Shown: one piece after another, positions 1-11,686 of the stretch
Layout: every line of letters starts with the position of its first letter
How positions within the stretch are numbered: position 1 is the stretch's first letter
Source of the DNA: Ornithodoros turicata
Taxonomy: Eukaryota; Arthropoda; Arachnida; Ixodida; Argasidae
Direction of reading: 5' to 3'
NCBI RefSeq assembly: GCF_037126465.1
Contig: NC_088201.1
Coordinates: 133,638,052 to 133,702,051, forward strand
DNA: 64,000 bases
Translations under genes and position numbers: made by a program
Notes under the pieces: generated by a model
Databases searched by the model: none
What the model was told of the DNA's origin: nothing
What the model saw: the letters and a program-made list of their open reading frames with translations, nothing else

Positions 1-3000
1 AGGAGTACAATTAATCACACTAATTCTAGTGCTTTGAGAAATTAATGGGAAAAAATGAACAATTTTCCAGCAGCTCACCCGTCACTTTATTTGAGGTTCG
101 CCCCCCTCGCGATTATTTCTTCTTAAAAATATGCGTGTATTTGCATGCACAACAGCTGAAGGAGTACATTTAATCACAAGAATTATAGTGCTATGAGCGA
201 ATTAATGTGGAAAACTGAACCATTTTGTAGCCGCTCACCCGTCCCTTTACTTGAGGTTCGCCCCCTTGGGATTATTTCTTCTTGAAAACATGCGTGTACT
301 TGCATGTACAACAGCTGAAGGAGTACATTTAATCACAAAAGTTCTAGTGCTATGAGCGAAATAATGAGGAAAACTGAACCATGTTGTAGCCCCTCAGCCG
401 TCCCTTTACTTGAGGTTCGCCCTCCTCGCGATTATTTCTTCTTCAAAACATGCGTGTATTTGCATGTACAACAGCTGAAGGAGTACATTTAATAGCAAGA
501 ATTCTAGTGCTTTGAGAAAATTTATGGGTAAAAAATGAACCATTTTCCAACAGCTCACCCGTTTCGTTATTTGAGGTTCGCCCCCCTCGTGATTATTTCT
601 TCTTCAAAATATGCGTGTATTTGCATGCACAACAGCTGAAGGAGTACATTTAATCACAAGAATTCTAGTGCTATGAGTGAATTAATGGGGAAAACTGAAC
701 CACTTTGTAACCGCTCACCCGTCCCTTTACTTGAGGTTCGCCCTTCTTGCGATTACTTCTTCAAAACATGCGTGTATTTCCATGCACAACAGCTGAAGGA
801 GTGCATTTAATCGCAAAAATTCTAGTGCTATGAGCGAATTAATGGGGAGAACTGAACCATTTTGTAGCCGCTCACCCGTCCCTTTACTTGAGGTTCGCCC
901 CCTTGGGATTATTTCTTCTTCAAAACATGCGTGTACTTCCATGTACAACAGCTGAAGGAGTACATTTAATCACAAAAATTCTAGTGCTATGAGCGAATTA
1001 ATGAGGAAAACTGAACCATGTTGTAGCCGCTCACCCGTCCCTTTACTTGAGGTTCGCCCCCCTCGCGATTATTTTTTCTTCAAAACATGCGGGTACTTGC
1101 ATGTACAACAGCTGAAGGAGTACATTTAATAGGAAGAATTCTAGTGCTTGAGCAAATTAATGGGAAAAAATGCACCATTTTCTAACCGCTCACCCGTCCC
1201 TTTACTTGCGGTTCACCCCCTTGCGATTATTTCTTCTTCAAAACATGCGTGTATTTGCATGCACAACAGCTGAAGGAGTACATTTAATGGCAAGAATTGT
1301 AGTGCTATTAGCAAACTAATGGGGAGAACTGAACCATTTTGTAGCCGCTCACCCGTCGCTTCACTTGAGGTTCGTCCCCCTCGCGATTATTTCTTCTTCA
1401 AAACATGCGTGCATTTGCATGCACAACAGCTGAAGGAGTACATTTAATAGCAAGAATTGTAGTGCTTTGAACAAATTAATGAGGAAAACTGAACCGTTCT
1501 GTAGTCGCTCACCCGTCGCTTTACTTGAGGTTCGCCCCCCTCGCGATTATTCCTTCTTCAAAACATGCGTGTATTTCCATGCATAACAGCTGAAGGAGTA
1601 CATTTAATCACAAGATTTCTAGTGCTATGAGCGAATTAATGGGGAAAACTGAACTATTTTGTTGCCGCTCACCCGTTCCTTTACTTGAGGTTCGCCCCCC
1701 TTGCTATTACTTCTTCAAAACATGCGTGTATTTTAATGCACAACAGCTGAAGGAGTATATTTAATCACAAGTATTCTAGTGCTATGAGCGAAATAATTGG
1801 GAAAAGTGAACGATGTTGTAGCCGCTCACCGTCCCTTTACTTGAGTTTCGCCTCCTCCCCCCTCGCGATTATTCCTTGTTCAAAACATGCGTGTATTTGC
1901 ATGCACAACAGCCGAAGGAGTACAATTAATCACACTAATTCTAGTGCTTTGAGAAATTAATGGGAAAAAATGAACAATTTTCCAGCAGCTCACCCGTCAC
2001 TTTATTTGAGGTTCGCCCCCCTCGCGATTATTTCTTCTTAAAAATATGCGTGTATTTGCATGCACAACAGCTGAAGGAGTACATTTAATCACAAGAATTA
2101 TAGTGCTATGAGCGAATTAATGTGGAAAACTGAACCATTTTGTAGCCGCTCACCCGTCCCTTTACTTGAGGTTCGCCCCCTTGGGATTATTTCTTCTTGA
2201 AAACATGCGTGTACTTGCATGTACAACAGCTGAAGGAGTACATTTAATCACAAAAGTTCTAGTGCTATGAGCGAAATAATGAGGAAAACTGAACCATGTT
2301 GTAGCCCCTCAGCCGTCCCTTTACTTGAGGTTCGCCCTCCTCGCGATTATTTCTTCTTCAAAACATGCGTGTATTTGCATGTACAACAGCTGAAGGAGTA
2401 CATTTAATAGCAAGAATTCTAGTGCTTTGAGAAAATTTATGGGTAAAAAATGAACCATTTTCCAACAGCTCACCCGTTTCGTTATTTGAGGTTCGCCCCC
2501 CTCGTGATTATTTCTTCTTCAAAATATGCGTGTATTTGCATGCACAACAGCTGAAGGAGTACATTTAATCACAAGAATTCTAGTGCTATGAGTGAATTAA
2601 TGGGGAAAACTGAACCACTTTGTAACCGCTCACCCGTCCCTTTACTTGAGGTTCGCCCTTCTTGCGATTACTTCTTCAAAACATGCGTGTATTTCCATGC
2701 ACAACAGCTGAAGGAGTGCATTTAATCGCAAAAATTCTAGTGCTATGAGCGAATTAATGGGGAGAACTGAACCATTTTGTAGCCGCTCACCCGTCCCTTT
2801 ACTTGAGGTTCGCCCCCTTGGGATTATTTCTTCTTGAAAACATGCGTGTACTTGCATGTACAACAGCTGAAGGAGTACATTTAATCACAAAAATTCTAGT
2901 GCTATGAGCGAATTAATGAGGAAAACTGAACCATGTTGTAGCCGCTCACCCGTCGCTTTACTTGAGGTTCGCCCCCCTCGCGATTATTTCTTCTTCAAAA

Positions 3001-6000
3001 CATGCGTGTATTTGCATGCACAACAGCTGAAGGAGTACATTTAATAGCAAGAATTGTAGTGCTTTGAACAAATTAATGGGGAAAACTGAACTATTTTGTT
3101 GCCGCTCACCCGTTCCTTTACTTGAGGTTCGCCCCCCTTGCTATTACTTCTTCAAAACATGCGTGTATTTTAATGCAAAAACAGCTGAAGGAGTATATTT
3201 AATCACAAGTATTCTAGTGCTATGAGCGAATTAATTGGGAAAAGTGAACCATGTTGTAGCCGCTCACCGTCCCTTTACTTGAGTTTCGCCTCCTCCCCCC
3301 TCGCGATTATTCCTTCTTCAAAACATGCGTGTATTTGCATGCACAACAGCTGAAGGAGTACAATTAATCACACTAATTCTAGTGCTTTGAGCAAATTAAT
3401 GGGGAAAACTGAACCATTCTGTAGTCGCTCACCCGTCGCTTTACTTGAGGTGCGCCTCCTCCCCCTGGCGATTATTCCTTCTTCAAAACATGCGTGTATT
3501 TGCATGCACAACCGCAGAAGGAGTACATTTAATCACAAAAATTCTAGTGCGATGAGCGAATTAATGGGGAAAAGTGAACCATGTTGTAGCCGCTTACCCG
3601 TCCCTTTACTTGAGGTTCGCCCCCTGCGATTATTTCTTCTTCAAAACATGCGTGTATTTGCATGTACAACAGCTGAAGGAGTACATTTAATAGCAAGAAT
3701 TCTAGTACTTTGAGCGAATTAATGGGGAAAACTGAACCATGTTGTAGCCGCTCAGCCGTCCCTTTACTTGAGGTTCGCCCCCTGCGATTATTTCTTCTTC
3801 AAAACATGCGTGTGTTTGCATGCACAACAGCTGAAGGAGTACATTTAATCACAAGAATTCTAGTGCGATGAGCGAATTAATGGGGAAAAGCGAACCATGT
3901 TGTAGCCGCTTACCCGTCCCTTTACTTGACGTTCGCCCCCTGCGATTATTTCTTCTTCAAAACATGCGTGTATTTGCATGCGCAACAGCTGAAGGAGTAC
4001 ATTTAATCACAAAAATTCTACTGCTATGAGCGAATCAATGAGGAAAACTGAACCATGTCGTAGCCGCTCACCCGTCCCTTTACTTGAGGTTCGCCCCCCC
4101 TCGCGATTATTTTTTCTTCAAAACATGCGTGTACTTGCATGTACAACAGCTGAAGGAGTACATTTAATAGGAAGAATTCTAGTGCTTGAGCAAATTAATG
4201 GGAAAAATGCACCATTTTCTAACCGCTCACCCGTCCCTTTACTTGCGGTTCGCCCCCTTGCGATTATTTCTTCTTCAAAACATGCGTGTATTTGCATGCA
4301 CAACAGCTGAAGGAGTACATTTAATGGCAAGAATTGTAGTGTTTTGAGCAAATTAATGGGGAAAACTGAACCATTTTGTAGCCGCTCACCCGTCGCTTCA
4401 CTTGAGGTTCGTCCCCCTCGCGATTATTTCTTCTTCAAAACATGCGTGCATTTGCATGCACAACAGCTGAAGGAGTACATTTAATCACAAGAATTATAGT
4501 GCTATGAGAGAATTAATGGGGAAAACTGAACCATTTTGTAGCCGCTCACGCGTCCCTTTACTTGAGGTTCGCCCCCTTGGGATTAGTTCTTCTTCAAAAC
4601 ATGCGTGTACTTGCATGCCCAACAGCTGAAGGAGTACAATTAATCACAAGAATTCTAGTGCTATGAGGGAATTAATGGGGAAAAGCGAACCATGTTGTAA
4701 CCGCTCACCCGTCCCTTTACTTTCGGTTCGCCCCCTTGCGATTATTTCTTCTTCAAAACATGCGTCTATTTGCATGCACAACAGCTGAAGGAGTACATTT
4801 AATAGCAAGAATTGTAGTGCTTTGAACAAATTAATGAGGAAAACTGAACCGTTCTGTAGTCGCTCACCCGTCGCTTTACTTTAGTTTCTCCCCCCTCGCG
4901 ATTATTCCTTCTTCAAAACATGCGTGTATTTCCATGCACAACAGCTGAAGGAGTACAGTTGATCACAAGATTTCTAGTGCTATGAGCGAATTAATGGGGA
5001 AAACTGAACTATTTTGTTGCCGCTCACCCGTTCCTTTACTTGAGGTTCGCCCCCCTTGCTATTACTTCTTCAAAACATGCGTGTATTTTAATGCACAACA
5101 GCTGAAGGAGTATATTTAATCACAAGTATTCTAGTGCTATGAGCGAATTAATTGGGAAAAGTGAACCATGTTGTAGCCGCTCACCGTCCCTTTACTTGAG
5201 TTTCGCCTCCTCCCCCCTCGCGATTATTCCTTCTTCAAAACATGCGTGTATTTGCATGCACAACAGCTGAAGGAGTACAATTAATCACACTAATTCTAGT
5301 GCTTTGAGCAAATTAATGGGGAAAACTGAACCATTCTGTAGTCGCTCACCCGTCGCTTTACTTGAGGTTCGCCTGCTCCCCCTGGCGATTATTCCTTCTT
5401 CAAAACATGCGTGTATTTGCATGCACAACCGCAGAAGGAGTACATTTAATCACAAAAATTCTAGTGCTATGAGCGAATTAATGAGGAAAACTGAACCATG
5501 TTGTAGCCGCTCACCCGTCCCTTTACTTGAGGTTCGCCCCCTCGCGATTATTTCTTCTTCAAAACATGCGTGTACTTCCATGTACAACAGCTGAAGGAGT
5601 ACATTTAATCACAAAAATTCTAGTGCTATGAGCGAATTAATGAGGAAAACTGAACCATGTTGTAGCCGCTCACCCGTCCCTTTACTTGAGGTTCGCCCCC
5701 CTCGCGATTATTTTTTCTTCAAAACATGCGTGTACTTGCATGTACAACAGCTGAAGGAGTACATTTAATAGGAAGAATTCTAGTGCTTGAGCAAATTAAT
5801 GGGAAAAAATGCACCATTTTCTAACCGCTCACCCGTCCCTTTACTTGCGGTTCACCCCCTTGCGATTATTTCTTCTTCAAAACATGCGTGTATTTGCATG
5901 CACAACAGCTGAAGGAGTACATTTAATGGCAAGAATTGTAGTGCTTTGAGCAAACTAATGGGGAGAACTGAACCATTTTGTAGCCGCTCACCCGTCGCTT

Positions 6001-9000
6001 CACTTGAGGTTCGTCCCCCTCGCGATTATTTCTTCTTCAAAACATGCGTGCATTTGCATGCACAACAGCTGAAGGAGTACATTTAATCACAAGAATTCTA
6101 GTGCTTTAAGCAAATTAATGGGGAAAACTGAACCATTCTGTAGCCGCTCACCCGTCCCTTTACTTGAGGTTCGCCCTCCTTCCCCCTCGCGATTATTCCT
6201 TCTTCAAAACATACGTGTATTTGCATGCACAACCGCAGAAGGAGTACATTTAATCGCACTAATTCTAGTGCTTTGAGTAAATTAATGGGAAAAAATGAAC
6301 CATTTTCCTACAGCTCACCCGTCGCTTTATTTGAGGTTCGCCCTCCTCGCGATTATTTCTTCTTCAAAACATGCGTGTATTTGCATGTACAACAGCTGAA
6401 GGAGTACATTTAATAGCAAGAATTCTAGTACTTTGAGCGAATTAATGGGGAAAACTGAACCATTTTGTAGCCGCTCACGCGTCCCTTTACTTGAGGTTCG
6501 CCCCCTAGGGATTAGTTCTTCTTCAAAACATGCGTGTACTTGCATGCACAACAGCTGAAGGAGTACATTTAATCACAAAAATCTAGTGCTATGAGCGAAT
6601 TAATGAGGAAAACTGAACCATGTTGTAGCCGCTCAGCCGTCCCTTTACTTGAGGTTCGCCCTCCTCGCGATTATTTCTTCTTCAAAACATGCGTGTATTT
6701 GCATGTACAACAGCTGAAGGAGTACATTTAATAGCAAGAATTCTAGTACTTTGAGCGAATTAATGGGGAAAACTGAACCATTTTGTAGCCGCTCACGCGT
6801 CCCTTTACTTGAGGTTCGCCCTCCTCGCGATTATTTCTTCTTCAAAATATGCGTGTGTTTGCATGCAAAACAGCTGAAGGAGTACATTTAATAGCAAGAA
6901 TTCTAGTACTTTGAGCGAATTAATGGGGAAAACTGAACCATGTTGTAGCCGCTCAGCCGTCCCTTTACTTGAGGTTCGCCCTCCTCGCGATTATTTCTTC
7001 TTCAAAACATGCGTGTATTTGCATGTACAACAGCTGAAGGAGTACATTTAATAGCAAGAATTCTAGTACTTTGAGCGAATTAATGGGGAAAACTGAACCA
7101 TGTTGTAGCCGCTCAGCCGTCCCTTTACTTGAGGTTCGCCCTCCTCGCGATTATTTCTTCTTCAAAATATGCGTGTGTTTGCATGCACAACAGCTGAAGG
7201 AGTACATTTAATCACAAGAATTATAGTGCTATGAGCGAATTAATGGGGAAAACTGAACCATTTTGTAGCCGCTCACGCGTCCCTTTACTTGAGGTTCGCC
7301 CCCTTGGGATTATTTCTTCTTCAAAACATGCGTGTACTTGCATGCACAACAGCTGAAGGAGTACATTTAATCACAAAAATTCTAGTGCTATGAGCGAATT
7401 AATGAGGAAAACTGAACCATGTTGTAGCCGCTCAGCCGTCCCTTTACTTGAGGTTCGCCCTCCTCGCGATTATTTCTTCTTCAAAACATGCGTGTATTTG
7501 CATGTACAACAGCTGAAGGAGTACATTTAATAGCAAGAATTCTAGTACTTTGAGCAAATTCATGGGAAAAAATGCACCATTTTCTAACCGCTCACCCGTC
7601 GCTTTACTTGAGGTTCGCCCCCCTCGCGATTATTTCTTCTTCAAAATATGCGTGTATTTCCATGCACAACAGCTGAAGGAGTACAGTTGATCACAAGATT
7701 TCTAGTGCTATGAGCGAATTAATTGGGAAAACTGAACTATTTTGTTGCCGCTCACCCGTTCCTTTACTTGAGGTTCGCCCCCCTTGCTATTACTTCTTCA
7801 AAACATGCGTGTATTTTAATGCACAACAGCTGAAGGAGTATATTTAATCACAAGTATTCTAGTGCTATGAGCGAATTAATTGGGAAAAGTGAAGCATGTT
7901 GTAGTCGCTCACCCGTCGCTTTACTTGAGGTTCGCCTCCTCCCCCTGGCGATTATTCCTTCTTCAAAACATGCGTGTATTTGCATGCACAACCGCAGAAG
8001 GAGTACATTTAATCACAAAAATTCTAGTGCTATGAGCGAATTAATGAGGAAAACTGAACCATGTTGTAGCCGCTCACCCGTCCCTTTACTTGAGGTTCGC
8101 CCCCTCGCGATTATTTCTTCTTCAAAACATGCGTGTACTTCCATGTACAACAGCTGAAGGAGTACATTTAATCACAAAAATTCTAGTGCTATGAGCGAAT
8201 TAATGAGGAAAACTGAACCATGTTGTAGCCGCTCACCCGTCCCTTTACTTGAGGTTCGCCCCCCTCGCGATTATTTTTTCTTCAAAACATGCGGGTACTT
8301 GCATGTACAACAGCTGAAGGAGTACATTTAATAGGAAGAATTCTAGTGCTTGAGCAAATTAATGGGAAAAAATGCACCATTTTCTAACCGCTCACCCGTC
8401 CCTTTACTTGCGGTTCACCCCCTTGCGATTATTTCTTCTTCAAAACATGCGTGTATTTGCATGCACAACAGCTGAAGGAGTACATTTAATGGCAAGAATT
8501 GTAGTGCTATTAGCAAACTAATGGGGAGAACTGAACCATTTTGTAGCCGCTCACCCGTCGCTTCACTTGAGGTTCGTCCCCCTCGCGATTATTTCTTCTT
8601 CAAAACATGCGTGCATTTGCATGCACAACAGCTGAAGGAGTACATTTAATCACAAGAATTCTAGTGCTTTGAGCAAATTAATGGGGAAAACTGAACCATT
8701 CTGTAGCCGCTCACCCGTCCCTTTACTTGAGGTTCGCCCTCCTCCCTCCTCGCGATTATTCCTTCTTCAAAACATACGTGTATTTGCATGCACAACCACA
8801 GAAGGAGTACATTTAATCACACTAATTCTAGTGCTTTGAGTAAATTAATGGGAAAAAATGAACCATTTTCCTACAGCTCACCCGTCGCTTTATTTGAGGT
8901 TCGCCCCCCCTCGCGATTATTTCTTCTTCAAAATATGCGTGTGTTTGCATGCACAACAGCTGAAGGAGTACATTTAATCACAAGAATTATAGTGCTATGA

Positions 9001-9406
9001 GCGAATTAATGGGGAAAACTGAACCATTTTGTAGCCGCTCACGCGTCCCTTTACTTGAGGTTCGCCCCCTTGGGATTAGTTCTTCTTCAAAACATGCGTG
9101 TACTTGCATGCACAACAGCTGAAGGAGTACATTTAATCACAAAAATTCTAGTGCTATGAGCGAATTAATGAGGAAAACTGAACCATGTTGTAGCCGCTCA
9201 GCCGTCCCTTTACTTGAGGTTCGCCCTCCTCGCGATTATTTCTTCTTCAAAACATGCGTGTATTTGCATGTACAACAGCTGAAGGAGTACATTTAATAGC
9301 AAGAATTCTAGTGCTTTGAGAAAATTTATGGGTAAAAAATGAACCATTTTCCAACAGCTCACCCGTTTCGTTATTTGAGGTTCGCCCCCCTCGTGATTAT
9401 TTCTTC
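1..9406. repeat. Tandem satellite array, left block
   Basis: About 59 head-to-tail monomers of roughly 160 bp. Each monomer reads from a GAATTCTAGTGCTATGAGCG-like start, through a CCGCTCACCCGT block, a C-rich run and ATTTCTTCTTCAAAACATGC, to an ACAACAGCTGAAGGAG block. Monomers vary by single bases and short indels, mainly in the C-run and the TTCTTC repeat. Nearly identical stretches recur about 1,915-1,917 bp apart (1 vs 1916; 3387 vs 5304), which implies higher-order units of about 12 monomers. Short ORFs in the array are by-products of the repeat and change frame with indels. This is the same family as 20689-31683. Confidence 0.97.
9401..9406. other. Target-site duplication, left copy (TTCTTC)
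   Basis: TTCTTC lies directly outside the left inverted repeat and again at 20689-20694. An uninterrupted monomer reads GATTAT-TTCTTC-TTCAAAA, so the insertion duplicated exactly 6 bp, the size typical of Polinton/Maverick integration. Confidence 0.95.
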
Positions 9407-10155
9407 AGTAGTAAGTACTGACCACGATTATCCGGAAACGCACATCTGGCCTGGACGCCATTAATTAGCAATTAGAGCTAATTGGGACCCCCCACATTAA
9501 TCAGCACCCTCCAGGGAGCCATCACACTAATTGGGGAACGTCTATCTTGCGTCCAGACCAGTTGTGCGTTTCCGGATAATCGTTGTCATAAAAAATAAAA
9601 AAATAGGCAGAAAATAAAATAAAAAGATAGAAATAGAGTGGAGAGAAACAATTTATTCGAAAATCAACGATGCCGCGGCGAAGAAGACGCTCCGCAACAC
9701 CCGAGTGACCAGCGTCCGCCATGTTGGTAGTTTGCACCCAGCAGTTGCAGAGATCGACGACAGGTGGCCACTTAGTTGCAAGGCATCACACCAGATGGCG
9801 CCACCATCATAGCTCTAGACGAGAAAGACAGAACAAGATACTAGCGGCGGGTAAAAATGACAGCACTGCTAAGCAAGTCTAGGCATGCGAGAGAAAAGGT
9901 CTAACCGCTACTGCTAAACAGAAAACAGTACACATCGCGGGAAAAAGGCTTACGGGGGGACGATCGCTTAGGCCTAACCCCAACACTACGCAGCTAACAC
10001 AAGGCGCACATCGCTAAACATGCGAGAAAAGGCTTAACACGAGCGCGGTCACCGCTAAACACGGCAAACATACGAGGAAAGAGGCTTACGGGGGGGGCGA
10101 TCGCTTAGGCCTAACCCCAACACTACGCAGCTAACACAAGGCGGGATCCACACAT
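9407..10155. repeat. Left terminal inverted repeat of the Polinton-like element (749 bp)
   Basis: Reverse complement of 19940-20688. By eye the arms differ by two substitutions near 9572-9584 and by homopolymer length changes (A-run near 9602, G-run near 10090). Identity breaks at 10156, where a CG-repeat begins. The arm contains an outer palindrome (9420-9587), a leftward AATAAA (9652-9657 on the minus strand) and two related blocks sharing CGATCGCTTAGGCCTAACCC (near 9960 and 10098). Confidence 0.95.
9420..9587. repeat. Palindrome inside the left inverted repeat
   Basis: GACCACGATTATCCGGAAAC at 9420 is mirrored by GTTTCCGGATAATCG(T)TGTC ending at 9587. The arms extend through TCTGGCCTGGACGC versus GCGTCCAGACCAG. 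The same structure is present in the right repeat near 20508-20675. Each end of the element can therefore fold on itself about 13 bp from the tip. Confidence 0.85.
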
Positions 10156-10303
10156 GCGCGCGCGCGCGCTGCTAGCTCCCTCTGCGCCGGCCGCGGGTGT
10201 TTTCGGTTTCGGCTCTCTGCTGCGCGCGCGCTCCTAGCGGCGACGGGTGGCTTTTCAGTTTCGCTTTCATTCTCCGTTCTTTGCGCGCGCGCGCGTTTAT
10301 CTC
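10156..10303. promoter_or_regulatory. CG-repeat-rich upstream region of the first gene
   Basis: Three alternating CG runs (about 10156-10170, 10222-10231, 10282-10295) lie between the left inverted repeat and the first TATA box. Alternating CG is prone to Z-DNA. At 10257-10270 the sequence AGTTTCGCTTTCAT fits the textbook consensus of an interferon-stimulated response element; function in an arthropod is unknown. An ORF on the opposite strand here is low-complexity and was not called. Confidence 0.4.
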
Positions 10304-10336
10304 TATAAAGGCAGCGCGCACCACGCTCGCGTCATC
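10304..10336 (+). promoter_or_regulatory. TATA box plus initiator of the first plus-strand gene
   Basis: TATAAAG at 10304-10310 is followed 30 bases from its first T by the A of a TCATC initiator (10334). The same geometry, with a CGTCAT context, recurs for the minus-strand gene at 17717-17687. The next ATG is at 10363, giving a leader of about 29 nt. Confidence 0.7.
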
Positions 10337-10362
10337 ATTCTGACCGATTCGTGGAAAACGCC

Positions 10363-10638
10363 ATGTGTGGTTTATTCTCCTGCGTTTCTCATCGTCGCAA
10401 GGAAAAGACAAAAAACGAAGAACTTCGCGAATTTATACGCGGCATCGTGGAGGAAGCCTTTCAAGTCCACCGTCTGGAATGGTTGCAAGCACGTCAAGAA
10501 ATGTGTCAGGACAAGATGAAGACGCTCGACCGCATCTTAGCGGTGGACAGACTGGCGAAAAAGAAGTCCAACTTTAGCCTGGACAATCTGTATTGGGAAC
10601 GCAGTTCAGATGTAGAGGACGACGACGAGGATGTGTAA
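10363..10638 (+). CDS. Small acidic-tailed protein of unknown function (91 aa)
   Basis: First gene inside the left inverted repeat. The start is the ATG 29 nt after the predicted cap site; an upstream in-frame GTG is not a plausible eukaryotic start. The protein opens with a short Cys-containing stretch, has a charged region of probable amphipathic helices (roughly residues 15-65), and ends in an acidic tail ending SSDVEDDDEDV. No family is recognised. The stop codon overlaps AATAAA (TAAATAAAA), so a poly(A) signal coincides with the end of the gene and with the presumed promoter of the ATPase gene. A separate TATA/initiator suggests early or regulated expression. A real gene is supported by promoter spacing, helix-like composition and the tight fit to its neighbour. 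Confidence 0.65.
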   Translation: MCGLFSCVSHRRKEKTKNEELREFIRGIVEEAFQVHRLEWLQARQEMCQDKMKTLDRILAVDRLAKKKSNFSLDNLYWERSSDVEDDDEDV

Positions 10639-10672
10639 ATAAAAAGCGATGCATTTCTCTTCGAGTCTCAGT
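10638..10672 (+). promoter_or_regulatory. Dual-use AATAAA: poly(A) signal and TATA-like box before the ATPase gene
   Basis: AATAAAAAG starts at 10638, within the stop of the previous gene. TCTCAGT, an arthropod-like initiator with its A at 10670, lies 32 bases downstream. The minus-strand gene at 16955 has the same pair (AATAAA-run then GTCTCAGTC). A start-stop uORF (ATG TAA, 10703-10708) sits directly before the ATPase ATG at 10710. Confidence 0.5.
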
Positions 10673-10709
10673 CTCTTCTTTTTCTTCGTGCAACGTGTAC
10701 GCATGTAAC

Positions 10710-11345
10710 ATGTCTTCCCCCGAACCTTTTCGTTTCCGTTATCCCTTTCGCTGTATCTTAAGCGGCCCCTCCATGTGCGGCAAATCTACTTTCGTTGCTA
10801 ACGTGTTGAGGAACCTGAACGACGTGGTAGACAAGCCTCCGTCACAAATATTCTACGTGCAGAAATATGCTTCGCCGAGCATGCAGGACGAATTCGGGGA
10901 CTCCGTAAAATTTACCAAGGAGCTACCGCGAGAGTGGGACACGTCGCGCGCTACGCTGATCGTCGTCGACGATCACATGACCGACGCCGGTTCCTTGAAG
11001 GAGGTGACCGATCTTTTCATTCGGGGTTCTCACCACGCCAACGCGTCGATCTTCTTACTCGTTCAAAACATCTTTTTCGACAGTAGCCATTTTAGAACAA
11101 TATCCTACAACGCCAGTTACGTCGTCCTGTGGCGCAGCGTGCGCAGCGTGCACCAGATGGAACATTTCGGCCAACAGCTATTTGGCAGAAAAAGATTGGA
11201 GTATTTTCTGGACGCATATAAACAAGCGATGTCGTCGCCCCACGCATATTTACTCGTGGATCTTCACAACTATACGCACGAGGATCACAGGTTGCGTAGC
11301 AATATCTTTCCGGGAGAACGTCAATATATCTACGCTCCGAAATGA
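10710..11345 (+). CDS. FtsK/HerA-type DNA-packaging ATPase (211 aa)
   Basis: Predicted motor that pumps DNA into capsids; A32-like ATPases are a Polinton hallmark. Walker A is GPSMCGKST at residues 19-27 and Walker B is ATLIVVDDHM at 81-90 with the acidic pair at 87-88. A following SIFLLVQNIF strand (113-122) ends near a polar Asn, as in this family. Length is normal for Polinton ATPases (about 200-250 aa). The ORF stays open for 39 more codons upstream, but the ATG at 10710 gives the usual short N-terminus before Walker A and lies 40 nt after the predicted initiator. The stop overlaps the next ATG (ATGA at 11342-11345). No missing motif is seen. Confidence 0.93.
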   Translation: MSSPEPFRFRYPFRCILSGPSMCGKSTFVANVLRNLNDVVDKPPSQIFYVQKYASPSMQDEFGDSVKFTKELPREWDTSRATLIVVDDHMTDAGSLKEVTDLFIRGSHHANASIFLLVQNIFFDSSHFRTISYNASYVVLWRSVRSVHQMEHFGQQLFGRKRLEYFLDAYKQAMSSPHAYLLVDLHNYTHEDHRLRSNIFPGERQYIYAPK

Positions 11346-11686
11346 ATCTCCGCCCTCACCTCACTTTACTCAAAGTACTCTCCACTCTACCCCCTCCACG
11401 CCGCCGCGACGTCTTGAGACGTTCGTCCTCGTCCGACATGAAACACCTCTCCGAAATTTGCCTCAATGTATTGAACGGAAAGGTGGCTCTAGCTCCAGAT
11501 ACGTTCGCGCGTTTGAAGAAGCACAAACGCTTTTTACGACGGCTCGCCTACAAAAAGATTCACAAGAATCCGCAACGTTTGAAGCGCTATCTGTCTCAGC
11601 AGCGAGGACAGGGCGTTCTTTCGTCGGTGGTTCCTCTCCTGCTTTCCGCCGTGTTGAACCTTTTCGCCAATGGCCAAGAGAATTGA
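11342..11686 (+). CDS. Small basic protein with hydrophobic C-terminus, Polinton-type (114 aa)
   Basis: The start overlaps the ATPase stop as ATGA. The N-terminal half is rich in Arg and Ser. Residues around 50-90 hold a Lys/Arg-rich helical segment (KKHKRFLRRLAYKKI), followed by a Gln/Gly linker and a strongly hydrophobic stretch VLSSVVPLLLSAVLNLF. The order basic helix, Gln-Gly linker, hydrophobic tail recurs in small proteins of animal Polintons next to the capsid genes, where a membrane-active or core role has been suggested; the role here is inferred. It overlaps the next gene by 17 bp in another frame. It could be a DNA-condensing core protein or a membrane-lytic peptide. Confidence 0.75.
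   Translation: MNLRPHLTLLKVLSTLPPPRRRDVLRRSSSSDMKHLSEICLNVLNGKVALAPDTFARLKKHKRFLRRLAYKKIHKNPQRLKRYLSQQRGQGVLSSVVPLLLSAVLNLFANGQEN

Noticed and set aside
727..9000. Many 60-108 codon ORFs in the satellite blocks
   Set aside because: They repeat with the monomer, shift frame with indels, occur on both strands and lack any domain.
1..9406. CRISPR array
   Set aside because: Repeats are 160 bp with no spacers and the DNA is eukaryotic.
9522..9737. ORF in the left inverted repeat (minus strand) starting in a good ATGGCGGAC context
   Set aside because: An AATAAA lies inside it, the homologous right arm has a homopolymer change that alters the frame, and most of it is an A/T-rich hydrophobic run. 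Better seen as regulatory sequence with a YY1-like site.
10172..10411. Minus-strand ORF of 79 codons
   Set aside because: Antisense to the first promoter and gene; composition reflects CG repeats.
10593..10709. Upstream extension of the ATPase frame
   Set aside because: Overlaps the end of the preceding gene and the promoter; the ATG at 10710 fits family length and leader.
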